Origin: CAVVUC01 sp963751395
GTDB taxonomy: Bacteria > Verrucomicrobiota > Verrucomicrobiia > Chthoniobacterales > Chthoniobacteraceae
NCBI GenBank assembly: GCA_963751395.1
Contig: CAVVUC010000004.1
Location: forward strand, 496,001-560,000
Direction of reading: 5' to 3'
DNA length: 64,000 bases
The translations under genes were made by a program, and so were the position numbers. Below the pieces are notes generated by a model. That model ran no database searches and was not told where the DNA came from. It saw nothing but the letters and a program-made list of their open reading frames with translations. Shown in pieces: positions 9,907 to 19,536 of this stretch (positions are counted from its first letter, which is position 1; each line of letters starts with the position of its first letter).

Positions 9907-11325
9907 ATGGACACCGGGCAGATACTCTCAGAAATCGTGGCTGGAGGCGAAATGCGCATCCACCTCATCGGTGTTGCCGGCTCCGGGATGAGCGGCATCG
10001 CCGGCCTGCTGCTCGCGCTTGGCCACCAGGTCAGCGGCTCGGACAAAGTGACCACGCTCGAGATCGAGCGCCTGCAAAAGCTCGGACTCAAATTTTCCAC
10101 GCAGCACCAGGCCGGCGAAGTCGCGGATGCGGATCTCGTCATTTACTCATCGGCGATCAAGCCGGGGAACGTCGCTTACGACGAGGCGCACCGGCTTGGC
10201 AAGATGATGGCCCGCCGTGCCGATGCGCTTGCGGCGGTGATGAATTGCAAAAAGGGAATCGTCGTCGCCGGCATGCACGGCAAGACCACGACCTCGTCGA
10301 TGGCGGCGCATGTGCTGCGGGTCGGCGGCTTGCATCCGTCGCATTACGTCGGCGCGGAGATTCCGATTCTGGGCACAAACGCCTACTGGGATCCTGCCGG
10401 GCGACTATTTCGTGGCTGAAGGCGACGAGAGCGACGGCACGATCGCGCTTTACCATCCCGACGCACACGATCCTGCTGAACGTCGAGGAGGAGCATCTCG
10501 ATTATTACGAGGACCTCGCGGCGATCGAAGCCGTCTACACGCAGCTGCTCGACCAGACGAGCGGCGCTTTCTTTTACTGCGCCGACGACGCCAACGCCGC
10601 GCGCATCTGCGCAGGGAGCCCGCGCGCGATTTCCTTCGGCGAAAGCGGTTCCGCCGATTACCGCTTCCAAACCGTGCTGTCGAAGGCGTTCCGCTCGCAG
10701 TTCAGAGTTTTCCAGCGCGGCAAATGGCTCGGCGATTTCACGCTCAATGTGCCCGGCAAACACAACATCAGCAACGCGACCGGCGTGATCGCGCTTGCGA
10801 CCGAACTCGGTGTGAGCGTCGAGAAAATCGCCGAGGCGTTCGAGTCGTTCCGCGGCGCGCGCCGGCGCTTCGAGGTGAAATACCGCAGCGACAATTACAT
10901 GGTCGTCGATGACTACGGGCATCACCCCAGCGAGATTCGCGCGACGCTGGCGACGGCGCGCGGCGTGACCGCGAAGCGCGTGTGGGTCATGTTCCAGCCG
11001 CACCGCTACACGCGCACGCTCGCGCTCAAGGAGGAGTTCGCAACGGCTTTCAAGGACGCGGACGGCGTGTTTGTCGCGGACATTTATCCCGCAAGCGAGA
11101 AGCCGATTCCGGGAGTGAGCGGCGCAGACGATCGTCGATGCGATGAAGGCGGCGGGGCAGACGACGGCGTGTTTTCGTGCCCGACCGCCGGCAGATTCCG
11201 ATCGCGCTCGGCCGCCTGCTGCAGCCCGGGCGATTTGATTCTCAGCCTCGGCGCGGGCGACATCCACGAGCAGGGCGCCGCGATTGCGTCGCGATCTCGC
11301 GCGCGTCGAGGAACTGCAAAGCGCG
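9907..11325 (+). CDS. murC: UDP-MurNAc:L-alanine ligase MurC, six frame breaks, joined to MurB
   Basis: Cytoplasmic ligase that adds L-Ala to UDP-MurNAc. GVAGSGMSG marks the N-terminal domain, GMHGKTTTSSM the ATP loop near residue 119, then AEGDESDGT and NVEEEHLDYY, and the C-terminal FQPHRYTRT and LGAGDIHEQG. Extra bases are needed at about 10402, 10460, 11124, 11170, 11231 and 11289. After correction there is no stop before the MurB domain, so the two form a single 770-residue chain (2313 coding bases over 9907-12234). The boundary I give at 11326 is the methionine that begins the MurB-like part. The joined frame is an inference from error-corrected sequence. Confidence 0.85.
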
Positions 11326-12234
11326 ATGGGCGCAGGCGAGGTGAAACTTTACGAACCGCTCGCGAAGACACACGACGATGCGCGTCGGCGGCCCCGCGCA
11401 AATCTGGGTGGAGCCGGAGACCGAGGCGGGGTTTGCGCGGCTGGTGAGCCATTGCACGCGTGAACGACATCCCGATGATGGTGATGGGACGCGGCTCGAA
11501 TCTGCTCGTTCGCGACGGGGGAATCCGCGGCGTGGTCGTGCATCTTTCGCGCGGCGAATTCAAGACGATCGAAGTCGAAGACGGCATCATCACCGCCGGC
11601 GTCGGCGTGAAGCTGAAGGAGTTGAGCCAACGCGGCGCGCGACGCGGAGATCGGCGGGCTTCGAATGGATGGAGGGCATTCCGGGCAACGTCGGCGGCGG
11701 CTTGCGCATGAACGCCGGCGCGATGGGCGCGCGAGACGTTCGGCAATGTCGTGAGCGTGCGCTACGTCGATCAGGACGGCAATTTCCACACGAAGACGCC
11801 GCGACGAACTGGAAGTCCATTATCGCGACGTGCCTTCGCTCGAAAACCAACTACGCCGTGTCGGCGGTCTTCAAAGGCAACTCCCGGCAAGCGCGAGGAG
11901 ATCGAGCGCCTGCTCGAGGAATCGATGCAGAAGCGCCGCACGACGCAGCCGAAGGAATCGAGCGCCGGTTGCATTTTCAAAAATCCGGGGCCGTGTCCGG
12001 CGGGCAAACTCGTCGATGAACTCGGGCTGAAGAATCTCGCCGTCGGCCAGGCGCGCGTCTCGGAAGTTCACGGCAATTTCATCGTCAACGACGGCGGCGC
12101 GACGGCTTCGGACGTGCTCGAGTTGATTGCCAGGATCAAAGCCGTGGCGCAGCGAGAAGCGGGGCATCCGGCTCGAAACCGAAGTGCAGATCGTCGGTCA
12201 GGACGAACCGCTCCACACGAAAATTTCAGGATGA
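11326..12234 (+). CDS. murB: UDP-N-acetylenolpyruvoylglucosamine reductase MurB, nine frame breaks
   Basis: FAD-dependent reductase that makes UDP-MurNAc from enolpyruvyl-UDP-GlcNAc. The FAD-binding TTMRVGGPA and GRGSNLLVRDGG segments, the GIPGNVGGGLRMNAG region, and the catalytic SSAGCIFKNP segment are all present, and the end LHTKISG precedes the stop. The domain is cut by nine single extra bases near 11371, 11462, 11628, 11662, 11732, 11805, 11842, 11879 and 12156. It continues from the MurC domain without a stop once the frame is restored. Eleven bases separate it from ddl. Confidence 0.84.
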
Positions 12235-12244
12235 CTTTTTTGCC

Positions 12245-13177
12245 ATGTTGACCAACCAATACATCGCAGTTCTCAAAGGCGGCCCCGGCTCGGAACGGCC
12301 CGTTTCACTCGCGTCCGCCGCCGGCGTGTCGAAGGCGTTGCGCGAGCTCGGCGCGACCGTCACGGAGGTTGATGTCACCGGCCCCGATTTCGACGCTGCC
12401 CGAAGACCTGGCGATCGCCTTCAACATCATCCACGGCACGTTCGGCGAGGACGGGCAGTTGCAGGAGCTGCTCGAAAAGCGCGGCGTGCCTTACACGGGC
12501 GAGGGCGTCGACCGGCAGCCGGCTGGCGTTCGACAAGATCGAGACGAAGAAAAAATTCGCCGAGCACGGCGATTCCGACCGCGCCTTTTGAGATCGTGCC
12601 GAAACGGCGGACGGCCCGCGATGCCGCTGCCCTATGTCGTCAAAGCCCCGCGCGAGGGATCGAGCGTCGGCGTTTACATCGTGAAAACCTCCGCCGAGAT
12701 CGAGCCGGCGTTTCGCGACGTGGCGAACTATGGCGAAGACCTGCCTCGTGGAGAAATACGAGCCGGGCCGCGAACTGACCGTCGGCATCGTCGGCGATCT
12801 TGCGCTGCCGATGATCCAGATCTGTCCGAAGAAGGAGTTCTACAACTTCCAGGACAAATATCCGTTTTTGAATCCGACCGGAGAAGCCGGAGCCGTGCAT
12901 CTTTGCCCCGCGCCGCTCGACGCGGAGCAGACCCGCCTGGTGCAGGACGTTGCGCTTGCGGGCGCATCGCGCGCTCGGGCTCGAAGTTTATTCGCGTGTC
13001 GATGTGATTCTCGTCGCGAGAGCGGCGAGCCGTTCGTTTTGGAGATCAACACGATCCCCGGCATGACCGAGGCGAGTCTGCTGCCCGAAGCGGCTGCGGC
13101 GGCGGGCATCAGCTACGGACCACCTTTGCGAGCGGATCATGGAACTTTCACTCGCCGCAAGGAGGAAGCGCGAATGA
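12245..13177 (+). CDS. ddl: D-alanine--D-alanine ligase Ddl, nine frame breaks
   Basis: ATP-grasp enzyme that makes the D-Ala-D-Ala dipeptide used by MurF. Visible segments are HGTFGEDGQLQ, TGEG, the ATP-binding KAPREGSSVGV, and the metal-binding end FVLEINTIPGMTE. Extra bases occur near 12395, 12510, 12571, 12605, 12741, 12961, 13013, 13017 and 13117. Removing nine bases leaves 308 codons, 307 aa, which is the typical Ddl size and argues that the gene is functional. The stop overlaps the ftsQ start as ATGA. Confidence 0.86.
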
Positions 13178-14293
13178 GGAAAACTCCCGGACCGCAACCA
13201 GCGCCGCTCGTCGAAAAAGCAAATCAAGCAGCAGAATCTGCTCGAGGTTACCGTGCGCTCGGCCAAAGCCGCCGAGCAACGCAACCGCCGGCTGGTGACC
13301 TGGGCATGCGTTTTGATCCTCGTGGCGGCCACGATCGGCGGCGTCTATTACGGCGCGCGCGAAGGGTTGCGCCGGTTCCTGTGGGAGAATCCCGATTACG
13401 AACTGGCGGAAATCGAAGTTGCGACCGACGGCTCGCTGTCGCGCGAGCAGATTCTCGAAGTCGTCGGAATCCGGCAGGGCATGAACATTTTCCGGATCAA
13501 CATCTGGAAGGCGCGCGAGAAGCTCACGGAACTGGCGCAGGTCGAGGTTGCGGAGATTCAGCGCACGCTGCCGAACAGGATCTCGATCCAGATCACTGAG
13601 CGGAAACCGATCGCATGGATCGCCGCGAAATACGACGAAGACCCGACGGTTTATGCGAGTTCCTTTCTTGTGGACTCCAAAGGGATTCTCATGAAGAGCA
13701 GGAACCAGTTGTCGGAGTATTTTCATCTGCCGGTGATCTACGGCGTTCACACCGACGGCTACGAGACGGGAAAACCAATCTCCACGCCGGAGGTCAAAGC
13801 CGCCCTCGATCTCGTGAGGCTCAATTCCGACGACACGGCCCAGGCACGGTTCCAGGTGCGCAGCATCGACGTGTCGAAAGGCTACTGCATGATCGTGACC
13901 GAACGCTCGCACGCTCGCATCACCTTCGCGCTGGATCATCTGGATTCGCAGTTGGACCGCCTCATGGTGGTGCTCGATCATGTCGAGCAGAGCAAACGCG
14001 AACTACAGACCGTGAACCTGATGGTGCAGCGCAATGTGCCTGTGACTTTTGCGCAGCAGGTTGATGGAAGCGAGGCGGTGCCGGGCATGGAAGGGACGTC
14101 CGACCTGCCGGCTGGAACTTCCGCGCCCCCGGCTTCGGTGAAAAAAACCGAGCCGCCCAAATCTTCAAACGAAACCAGGGTGAAACGCGCGACGCCGGTG
14201 AAAAAGGCGGAGCCGGCGGGGAGCAAACCAAAAGAATCAAAGCCCGTAAAAAAGGCGATACCAGTGAACTCGAAAAACAAATCGAATGGCTAA
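13174..14293 (+). CDS. ftsQ: Divisome protein FtsQ with long basic C-terminal tail, one frame break
   Basis: Bitopic inner-membrane protein linking cytoplasmic and periplasmic divisome parts. A strong ribosome site, AAGGAGG, lies about ten bases before the ATG at 13174. One extra C near 13192 breaks the frame; the corrected protein is 372 aa. After a basic N-terminus there is one membrane helix at about residues 47-65, a POTRA-like domain (VVGIRQGMNIFRI), and the FtsQ domain. The last ~70 residues are rich in Lys, Pro and Ser and look disordered, which is longer than in well-studied FtsQ proteins. Confidence 0.84.
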
Positions 14294-15500
14294 AGAGAAC
14301 ATCGTTGTAGGATTGGAAATCGGAACCACCAAGATCTGCGTCGTTGTCGGCGAAACGAAAAAAGACGGCTCGATCAAAATTCTCGGAGTCGGCCAGGCCC
14401 CCTCGCGCGGCGTGCGCAAAGGGGAGATCGTGGATTTCGACACGGCACATAAATGCCTCCGTGAAGCGCTCGTCGATGCGGAGGAAAAAAGTGATGTGAT
14501 GATCCAGGGCGTCTATGTCGGCGTCTCGGGAGCACACATCTCCAGCTTCAACAACCGTGGCGTCATGATGATCCCCGAAGATCAGGACGAAATTTGCGAG
14601 GAGGATTGCGACGACGTTCGCGGCAACGCGCGCGAAGTCAGCATTCCGTCGCAGAACGCGTTCATTCACTCGATCCTCCAGCATTACTACGTCGATGGAC
14701 AGGACGGCGTGCTCACCCCGGTCGGCATGCTCGGGCGGAAGCTTGAGGCCGATTTTCACATCATCCACGGCATCAGCAACCGGATCAAAAACACCATCCG
14801 TTGCGTGCGCGAGATTCCGCTCGAAGTCGAGGACGTGGTGTTCAATCCGCTGGCGGCCGCGCAGGTCGTGCTGGATCAGACGCAGAAGGCTCTCGGCGCG
14901 CTCGTCATCGACATCGGCGGCGGGACCACGGATTACATCGTGTATGTCGATGGCGCGGTGAAGCAGAGCGGCGTGCTGGCATTGGGCGGCGACCACATCA
15001 CCAACGACATCTCCATCGGGCTGCGCATCCCGATGGCTCGCGCCGAAAAGCTGAAGACCGAGGAAGGCAGCGTGATTCTCGGCAACTGCCTTCCCGGCGA
15101 AACGGTGTTTCTGAAGGACGACCATGGTTTCGCGGGAAAAGAGATCGAGCGCGAGATCTTGAACACGATCATCCACATGCGGATGCGGGAGATATTCGAG
15201 TTGCTCAAAAGCACACTCGAGCCGGAAGGCAATCTCGACATGCTCGGCGGCGGAATCTTCATCACCGGCGGCTCCAGCCAGCTCAAGGGAATCGACCACC
15301 TCGCGCAGGAAATTTTCGAGATGCCGGTCCACCTGACGCATGCGCAAACGGTTTCGGGTGTGACATCGGCGTTCGAGAATCCTCAGTTCTCGACGGCCAT
15401 CGGACTCATCAAATACGCGCAGGCGCTTCAGTTCGACCGTCCGTCGGGATGGTTCAGAAGAGTCCGGGACAGACTTCCTTTCTTCGGCAGATCGCGGTGA
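14286..15500 (+). CDS. ftsA: Cell division actin-like protein FtsA
   Basis: Actin-like ATPase that ties FtsZ filaments to the membrane. The N-terminal phosphate loop GLEIGTTKICVVV, the second phosphate motif VIDIGGGTTDY near residue 207, and GGGIFITGGSSQLKG are present. The C-terminal SGWFRRVRDRLPFFG is a plausible amphipathic membrane helix. Length 404 aa, frame intact. It overlaps ftsQ by eight bases and precedes ftsZ. Confidence 0.95.
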   Translation: MAKENIVVGLEIGTTKICVVVGETKKDGSIKILGVGQAPSRGVRKGEIVDFDTAHKCLREALVDAEEKSDVMIQGVYVGVSGAHISSFNNRGVMMIPEDQDEICEEDCDDVRGNAREVSIPSQNAFIHSILQHYYVDGQDGVLTPVGMLGRKLEADFHIIHGISNRIKNTIRCVREIPLEVEDVVFNPLAAAQVVLDQTQKALGALVIDIGGGTTDYIVYVDGAVKQSGVLALGGDHITNDISIGLRIPMARAEKLKTEEGSVILGNCLPGETVFLKDDHGFAGKEIEREILNTIIHMRMREIFELLKSTLEPEGNLDMLGGGIFITGGSSQLKGIDHLAQEIFEMPVHLTHAQTVSGVTSAFENPQFSTAIGLIKYAQALQFDRPSGWFRRVRDRLPFFGRSR

Positions 15501-15521
15501 AACTCAACCTGGTGAAATAAA

Positions 15522-16919
15522 ATGATCGAATTCAATCGAAACTATCAGCTCGCGCCGAGTCAGGCGGAGACAGTGCAGATCAAAATCGTTGGCATTGGCG
15601 GCGCCGGGTCGAACGCGCTCGACCGCATCATGCTTGACGGCATCGAGAGCGCCGGCCTCGTGGCGCTGAACACCGATGTGCAGGCGCTCACCAGTTCGGT
15701 CGCGACCGAGAAAGTCCAGCTTGGACGTGAAACGACTCGCGGGCTCGGCACGGGCGGCGATCCGGAAGTGGGGCTCGAAGCGGCAGAGGAGGCCGTGGAT
15801 GAAATCCGGCGCGCGATTGACGGAGCACGCATGGTTTTCATCATTGCCGGACTCGGCGGTGGCACCGGCTCGGGCGCGGCGCCATTCGTCGCAAACATCG
15901 CGAAGGAACAGGGGGCCCTGGTCGTGGCATTCGCGACACTGCCGTTCCGCTTCGAAGGAAAGCGGCGCGGAAAGCAGGCGGAGGAATCGCTGGCGCTGTT
16001 GCAGGAAGCCGCGGACGTGGTCGTCTGCTTCGAGAACGACAAAATGGGCGACGCTGTTTCTCCGAAGGCCGGCATTCACCAGGCCTTCGCGGCGGCGGAC
16101 CAGACGATCAGCCAAAGCGTAAAAGCCATGACCGGCATTTTCACCCGGGACGGATTGCTTCACATCGGATTCGACGATCTCACCGCGGCGCTCTCCGGCT
16201 GCGGCGCGCGTTGTGTTTTCGGATTTGGCGAAGCGGACGGCGACAACCGGGCGCACGAAGCGCTCGCCCTTGCATTGAAGAATCCGCTGATGGATCGCGG
16301 AAGGATGCTGTCGGATGTGTCCAATGTGCTCGTGAACATAGCCGGCGGGCCGGGAATGACGCTGAACGAAGTGCAGATCCTCATGGAGGAATTCGGAAAG
16401 CATGTTGGCGACGAAGCCCGGATTCTTTTCGGGGCGAGCGTTGATGCGAAGATGGGCAATCGGATGAGCGTCACGATTCTCAGTTCGACCGGCAGCGAGG
16501 TTGCGCGCGTCAGGCACACCCCGCGCGTTTCGGAATTCGTGCAGCCATCGCCCTGCCAGGAGCTTGAGCAACTGATCGCAGAGTCGCAAGAAGCGGTCGA
16601 GTCCGTCGAAGCAGTCGAAGCGGTTAGCAGCGAGGAAGAATACGAGATGCCGGTTCAGAAGGAAGCTGAGGCCATCGTTGCCGAAGAACCTCCCGCGCCG
16701 CCCGTCGTCGAACCCAAACCGGCCATCACCCGCACTCCGAGAATCATTCCATCCCCCGCGCCGGTGGCGACCGCGAAACCTGTGGCCGAGCCGCGTCAGG
16801 AAACCCTGCAATTCGAGCCGGTCACGCGTGGCCGTTTTGAAAAGAGCGAGCCGACGATTGTCGATGGTCAGGATTTGGACGTGCCGACCTTCATGCGGCG
16901 CAACATCAAGCTGAAATAG
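15522..16919 (+). CDS. ftsZ: Tubulin-like division GTPase FtsZ
   Basis: GTPase that forms the Z-ring. The N-terminal GIGGAGSNA loop and the tubulin signature GGGTGSGAAP near residue 109 are exact. The core ends near residue 330, then an acidic linker with VESVEAVEAV leads to a Pro-rich stretch and the conserved C-terminal peptide DVPTFMRR that binds FtsA. Length 465 aa; the linker accounts for the extra length. Presence of ftsZ separates this lineage from FtsZ-less PVC relatives. Confidence 0.97.
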   Translation: MIEFNRNYQLAPSQAETVQIKIVGIGGAGSNALDRIMLDGIESAGLVALNTDVQALTSSVATEKVQLGRETTRGLGTGGDPEVGLEAAEEAVDEIRRAIDGARMVFIIAGLGGGTGSGAAPFVANIAKEQGALVVAFATLPFRFEGKRRGKQAEESLALLQEAADVVVCFENDKMGDAVSPKAGIHQAFAAADQTISQSVKAMTGIFTRDGLLHIGFDDLTAALSGCGARCVFGFGEADGDNRAHEALALALKNPLMDRGRMLSDVSNVLVNIAGGPGMTLNEVQILMEEFGKHVGDEARILFGASVDAKMGNRMSVTILSSTGSEVARVRHTPRVSEFVQPSPCQELEQLIAESQEAVESVEAVEAVSSEEEYEMPVQKEAEAIVAEEPPAPPVVEPKPAITRTPRIIPSPAPVATAKPVAEPRQETLQFEPVTRGRFEKSEPTIVDGQDLDVPTFMRRNIKLK

Positions 16920-16941
16920 GGAGCCGGAGTGTTTTCGCAAT

Positions 16942-16970
16942 CGTCACAGGCCCGACACGCAACTGTAACA
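16942..16970 (+). promoter_or_regulatory. Three-repeat Pho box before the porin gene
   Basis: Three seven-base half-sites spaced by exactly four bases: CGTCACA, CGACACG and TGTAACA. This 7-4-7-4-7 layout matches the known PhoB operator form. It lies about 100 bases before the porin start, so the porin is probably induced on phosphate starvation. Confidence 0.72.
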
Positions 16971-17069
16971 ATCGGTCTTCACATTGCCGCCGCTGTTTGT
17001 TAACACACACGCTCCGATTGCGTGCGGCGGAAACAAGCACGAAACCCTAAACCTCGGAGAACCAAACCA

Positions 17070-18776
17070 ATGAAGAAACTGAAATTAACAGCACTGGCAT
17101 CGGTGCTGACACTCGCGGCAGGCCTCATCCATGCCCAAGACAACGGAGCGCTGCTGGATCTGCTGGTGAAGAAGAAAGTCATCACCGACCAGGAAGCGGA
17201 GAACGTCCGCTCGGAACTCTCAAAGGAATACGCGAGCAGTTCGGCTGGAAAACTGAACCTCTCGCAATCCATCACCCAGCTAAAGATCGGCGGCGACCTG
17301 CGGACGCGGTATCAGTATGACAACATGCAAAACCAAGTGCCCGACACTGGCAATAACAGCCAGCGGGATCGCTTTCGGTTCCGTCTGCGGTTGAGCATGG
17401 ACGTGCAGTTCGCGGAAAACTTCTTTGCCGGAATGCAGCTTCAGACCAGCCAGGCGGCCGACAGCGGCAACCAGACCTTCACGCAAGGCTATGACAACTA
17501 CAATGTCTTCATCAGCAAGGCGTTCATGGGATGGTCGCCAACCGACTGGGCCACCGTCATCATCGGCAAACAGGCGAATCCGTTCTACTCGACCGATCTC
17601 GTCTGGGACACGGACGTCAATCCGCAGGGCTTCGTCGAGAAGATCGACATTGGCAAGGCGCTCTTTCCCGACAGCAACTTCAAACTCGCGCTTGTTGCCG
17701 GTCAGTTGATCTTCAACGACAACAACGAGTTCAACCTCGACAGCGATATGAACACGGATGCGTGGATGTTCGTGGAGCAATTGATCGCCAGCTACAACTT
17801 CAACAAGGACATGAGCCTGACTTTCGCGCCCGGCTTCACGGTTTACACTGCGGCAGCGACGCCCGGGCTGTTGAACCAGACGCCGTTCACCAACGAGGCC
17901 GCCATAGGGGTGACAACTTCACAGTCGCAGACGACAGTCACCACCCAGAATCAGGTTCAGGTGTCGTACAACGCCGCTGGCGTTCCTACGAAAGTCGTTA
18001 CACCCGTGACCACCACGACCGCCGTGGAAACAACCACGCCAACAACAGGGTCTCCGCGAACTGTCAACACCAGCACCGATGTGAAACGAAGCGCGCAAGT
18101 CACGACCGTCGGGGCCGCCACCGGGCTGCCCAACAATCCAGCGCTGGCCGGCCAGCAGTTCACGACAACCGAGGCGGGCGCTTCGCGGACCATCACCACT
18201 AACACGACAAATACCCTGCCGGCCGTCTCGGGTGACACGCGTGGCCTCGCGATCCTTACCCTGCCCGGTGACTTCAGCTTCAAGCTGTTCGACACGAAGA
18301 TGAAGTTCTACTGGGACTTCGCCTACAACTTCAACGGCGAGGAACGCATGGAGGAGACATACCAGTTCAACACCTATCCCGGTGGCACGAAGACCACAGT
18401 GGCTGGATTCCCGCAGCGCGAATACAGCACAAGGGATGGCATCGCATGGCTCGTCGGACTTCAGGCCGGCGAGATCAAGAAAAAGGGCGACTGGATGGCC
18501 GCGCTCAACTATCGCCAGACAGGTCTTGCAGCGGTTGATCCGAACCTGAATGACGGAGACTTCGCGATGGGTTACCTGAACACCCGCGGCTTCACCGGGA
18601 AACTCGCTTACGCGTTCACAGACTTCATGTGGCTTCAGGTCACCGGCATGTGGGCATGGAACCTTGACGGCGACAACGTCGGGTTCCGCGCAACCAATCC
18701 GCCGAATTCAACAAACCCAATCGCGAACGCGAACGCCGTGCAGGTCATCCAGGTTGATCTGAACGTGAAATTCTAG
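17070..18776 (+). CDS. Putative outer-membrane porin with Thr-rich insertion, likely Pho-regulated
   Basis: 568-residue protein with a Sec signal peptide (cleavage after LIHAQ, about residue 23), a short coiled-coil-like segment (LLVKKKVITDQEAENV), then alternating beta-strand sequence with many aromatic and charged girdle residues and a C-terminal aromatic (VKF), as in beta-barrel porins. It resembles the 'putative porin' family (Porin_5 type). Residues about 280-385 form a Thr/Val/Gln-rich low-complexity stretch, probably a surface loop or an inserted linker. A Pho box upstream and Pit/Pst genes downstream suggest phosphate or phosphoanion uptake; specificity is inferred, not visible. Confidence 0.75.
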   Translation: MKKLKLTALASVLTLAAGLIHAQDNGALLDLLVKKKVITDQEAENVRSELSKEYASSSAGKLNLSQSITQLKIGGDLRTRYQYDNMQNQVPDTGNNSQRDRFRFRLRLSMDVQFAENFFAGMQLQTSQAADSGNQTFTQGYDNYNVFISKAFMGWSPTDWATVIIGKQANPFYSTDLVWDTDVNPQGFVEKIDIGKALFPDSNFKLALVAGQLIFNDNNEFNLDSDMNTDAWMFVEQLIASYNFNKDMSLTFAPGFTVYTAAATPGLLNQTPFTNEAAIGVTTSQSQTTVTTQNQVQVSYNAAGVPTKVVTPVTTTTAVETTTPTTGSPRTVNTSTDVKRSAQVTTVGAATGLPNNPALAGQQFTTTEAGASRTITTNTTNTLPAVSGDTRGLAILTLPGDFSFKLFDTKMKFYWDFAYNFNGEERMEETYQFNTYPGGTKTTVAGFPQREYSTRDGIAWLVGLQAGEIKKKGDWMAALNYRQTGLAAVDPNLNDGDFAMGYLNTRGFTGKLAYAFTDFMWLQVTGMWAWNLDGDNVGFRATNPPNSTNPIANANAVQVIQVDLNVKF

Positions 18777-18802
18777 CAACCTTCGCCAACTGACTCAAGC
18801 CA

Positions 18803-18840
18803 AGGCGCGGCGCTGTAAAAAGCGTCGCGCCTTTTTATTT
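18803..18840 (+). terminator. Rho-independent terminator after the porin
   Basis: A GC-rich hairpin (arms AGGCGCG and CGCGCCT with an inner GCGCT/AGCG pair) is followed by TTTTTATTT. It closes the porin transcript about 25 bases after the stop and separates it from the DUF47/pit pair. Confidence 0.85.
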
Positions 18841-18882
18841 GCATCGCCTCCCGAAAATCACTCAACCTTCACCACAGACACC

Positions 18883-19521
18883 ATGATCTCACTCAAACGC
18901 CTGCTCGGACGCGACGAAAAGTTCTACGACCTGCTCGAGGCCAGCGCCGACGAAGCGCAGCGCAGTGCAAAGCTTCTCTGTAGTTTGCTTCGCAACTTTA
19001 ATGCTTCCCACACAGCCGGCGTGCTCACCGACCTCGAGATCAGCCGGCGCGATCACAAACGGCTCAGCCAGGAGATCACCGAGCAGCTTTGCAAGAACTT
19101 CGTGACGCCTCTGGAACGCGAAGACATCGAGGCGCTCTCCAGCGCGCTTTACCGGATACCGAAGAACGTCGAGAAAATCGGTGAGCGTCTCACGATTTGC
19201 GCGCCCAGCATCAATGCGGCGAACATCGGCAGGCAGGCTGCGATGCTGGAAACCGCGACCGGCTCCGTGGCGGCGATGGTCAGGGAGTTGCGCAAGAAAT
19301 CCCACGTCGAGAAGATTTCCGAGAACTACTCGCGGCTTCAAACCATCGAGGGAGATGCCGACAAGCTCATGACCGAACTTCTGAGGGATCTTTTCCGCGG
19401 CGATCTCGATGCAAAGGAGGTCATCATTTTGAAGGACATCTACGAGATGCTCGAGAAGTTGATCGACCGTTGTCGCGATGCGGGCAACATCGTATTCCAG
19501 GTCGTCCTCAAGTATTCCTAG
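18883..19521 (+). CDS. DUF47 (PhoU-like) protein, Pit accessory
   Basis: 212-residue all-helical protein of the DUF47/PhoU-divergent family, recognised from the N-terminal RDEKFYDLLEA segment and the spaced Asp/Arg helices (KNVEKIGERL, RLQTIEGDADKL, IYEMLEKLIDRCRDAGN). Members often sit directly before Pit transporters and are thought to modulate low-affinity phosphate uptake. Here the pit gene follows after 15 bases, supporting the same pairing. Frame intact. Confidence 0.88.
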   Translation: MISLKRLLGRDEKFYDLLEASADEAQRSAKLLCSLLRNFNASHTAGVLTDLEISRRDHKRLSQEITEQLCKNFVTPLEREDIEALSSALYRIPKNVEKIGERLTICAPSINAANIGRQAAMLETATGSVAAMVRELRKKSHVEKISENYSRLQTIEGDADKLMTELLRDLFRGDLDAKEVIILKDIYEMLEKLIDRCRDAGNIVFQVVLKYS

Positions 19522-19536
19522 CCCCGGGACCCCACA

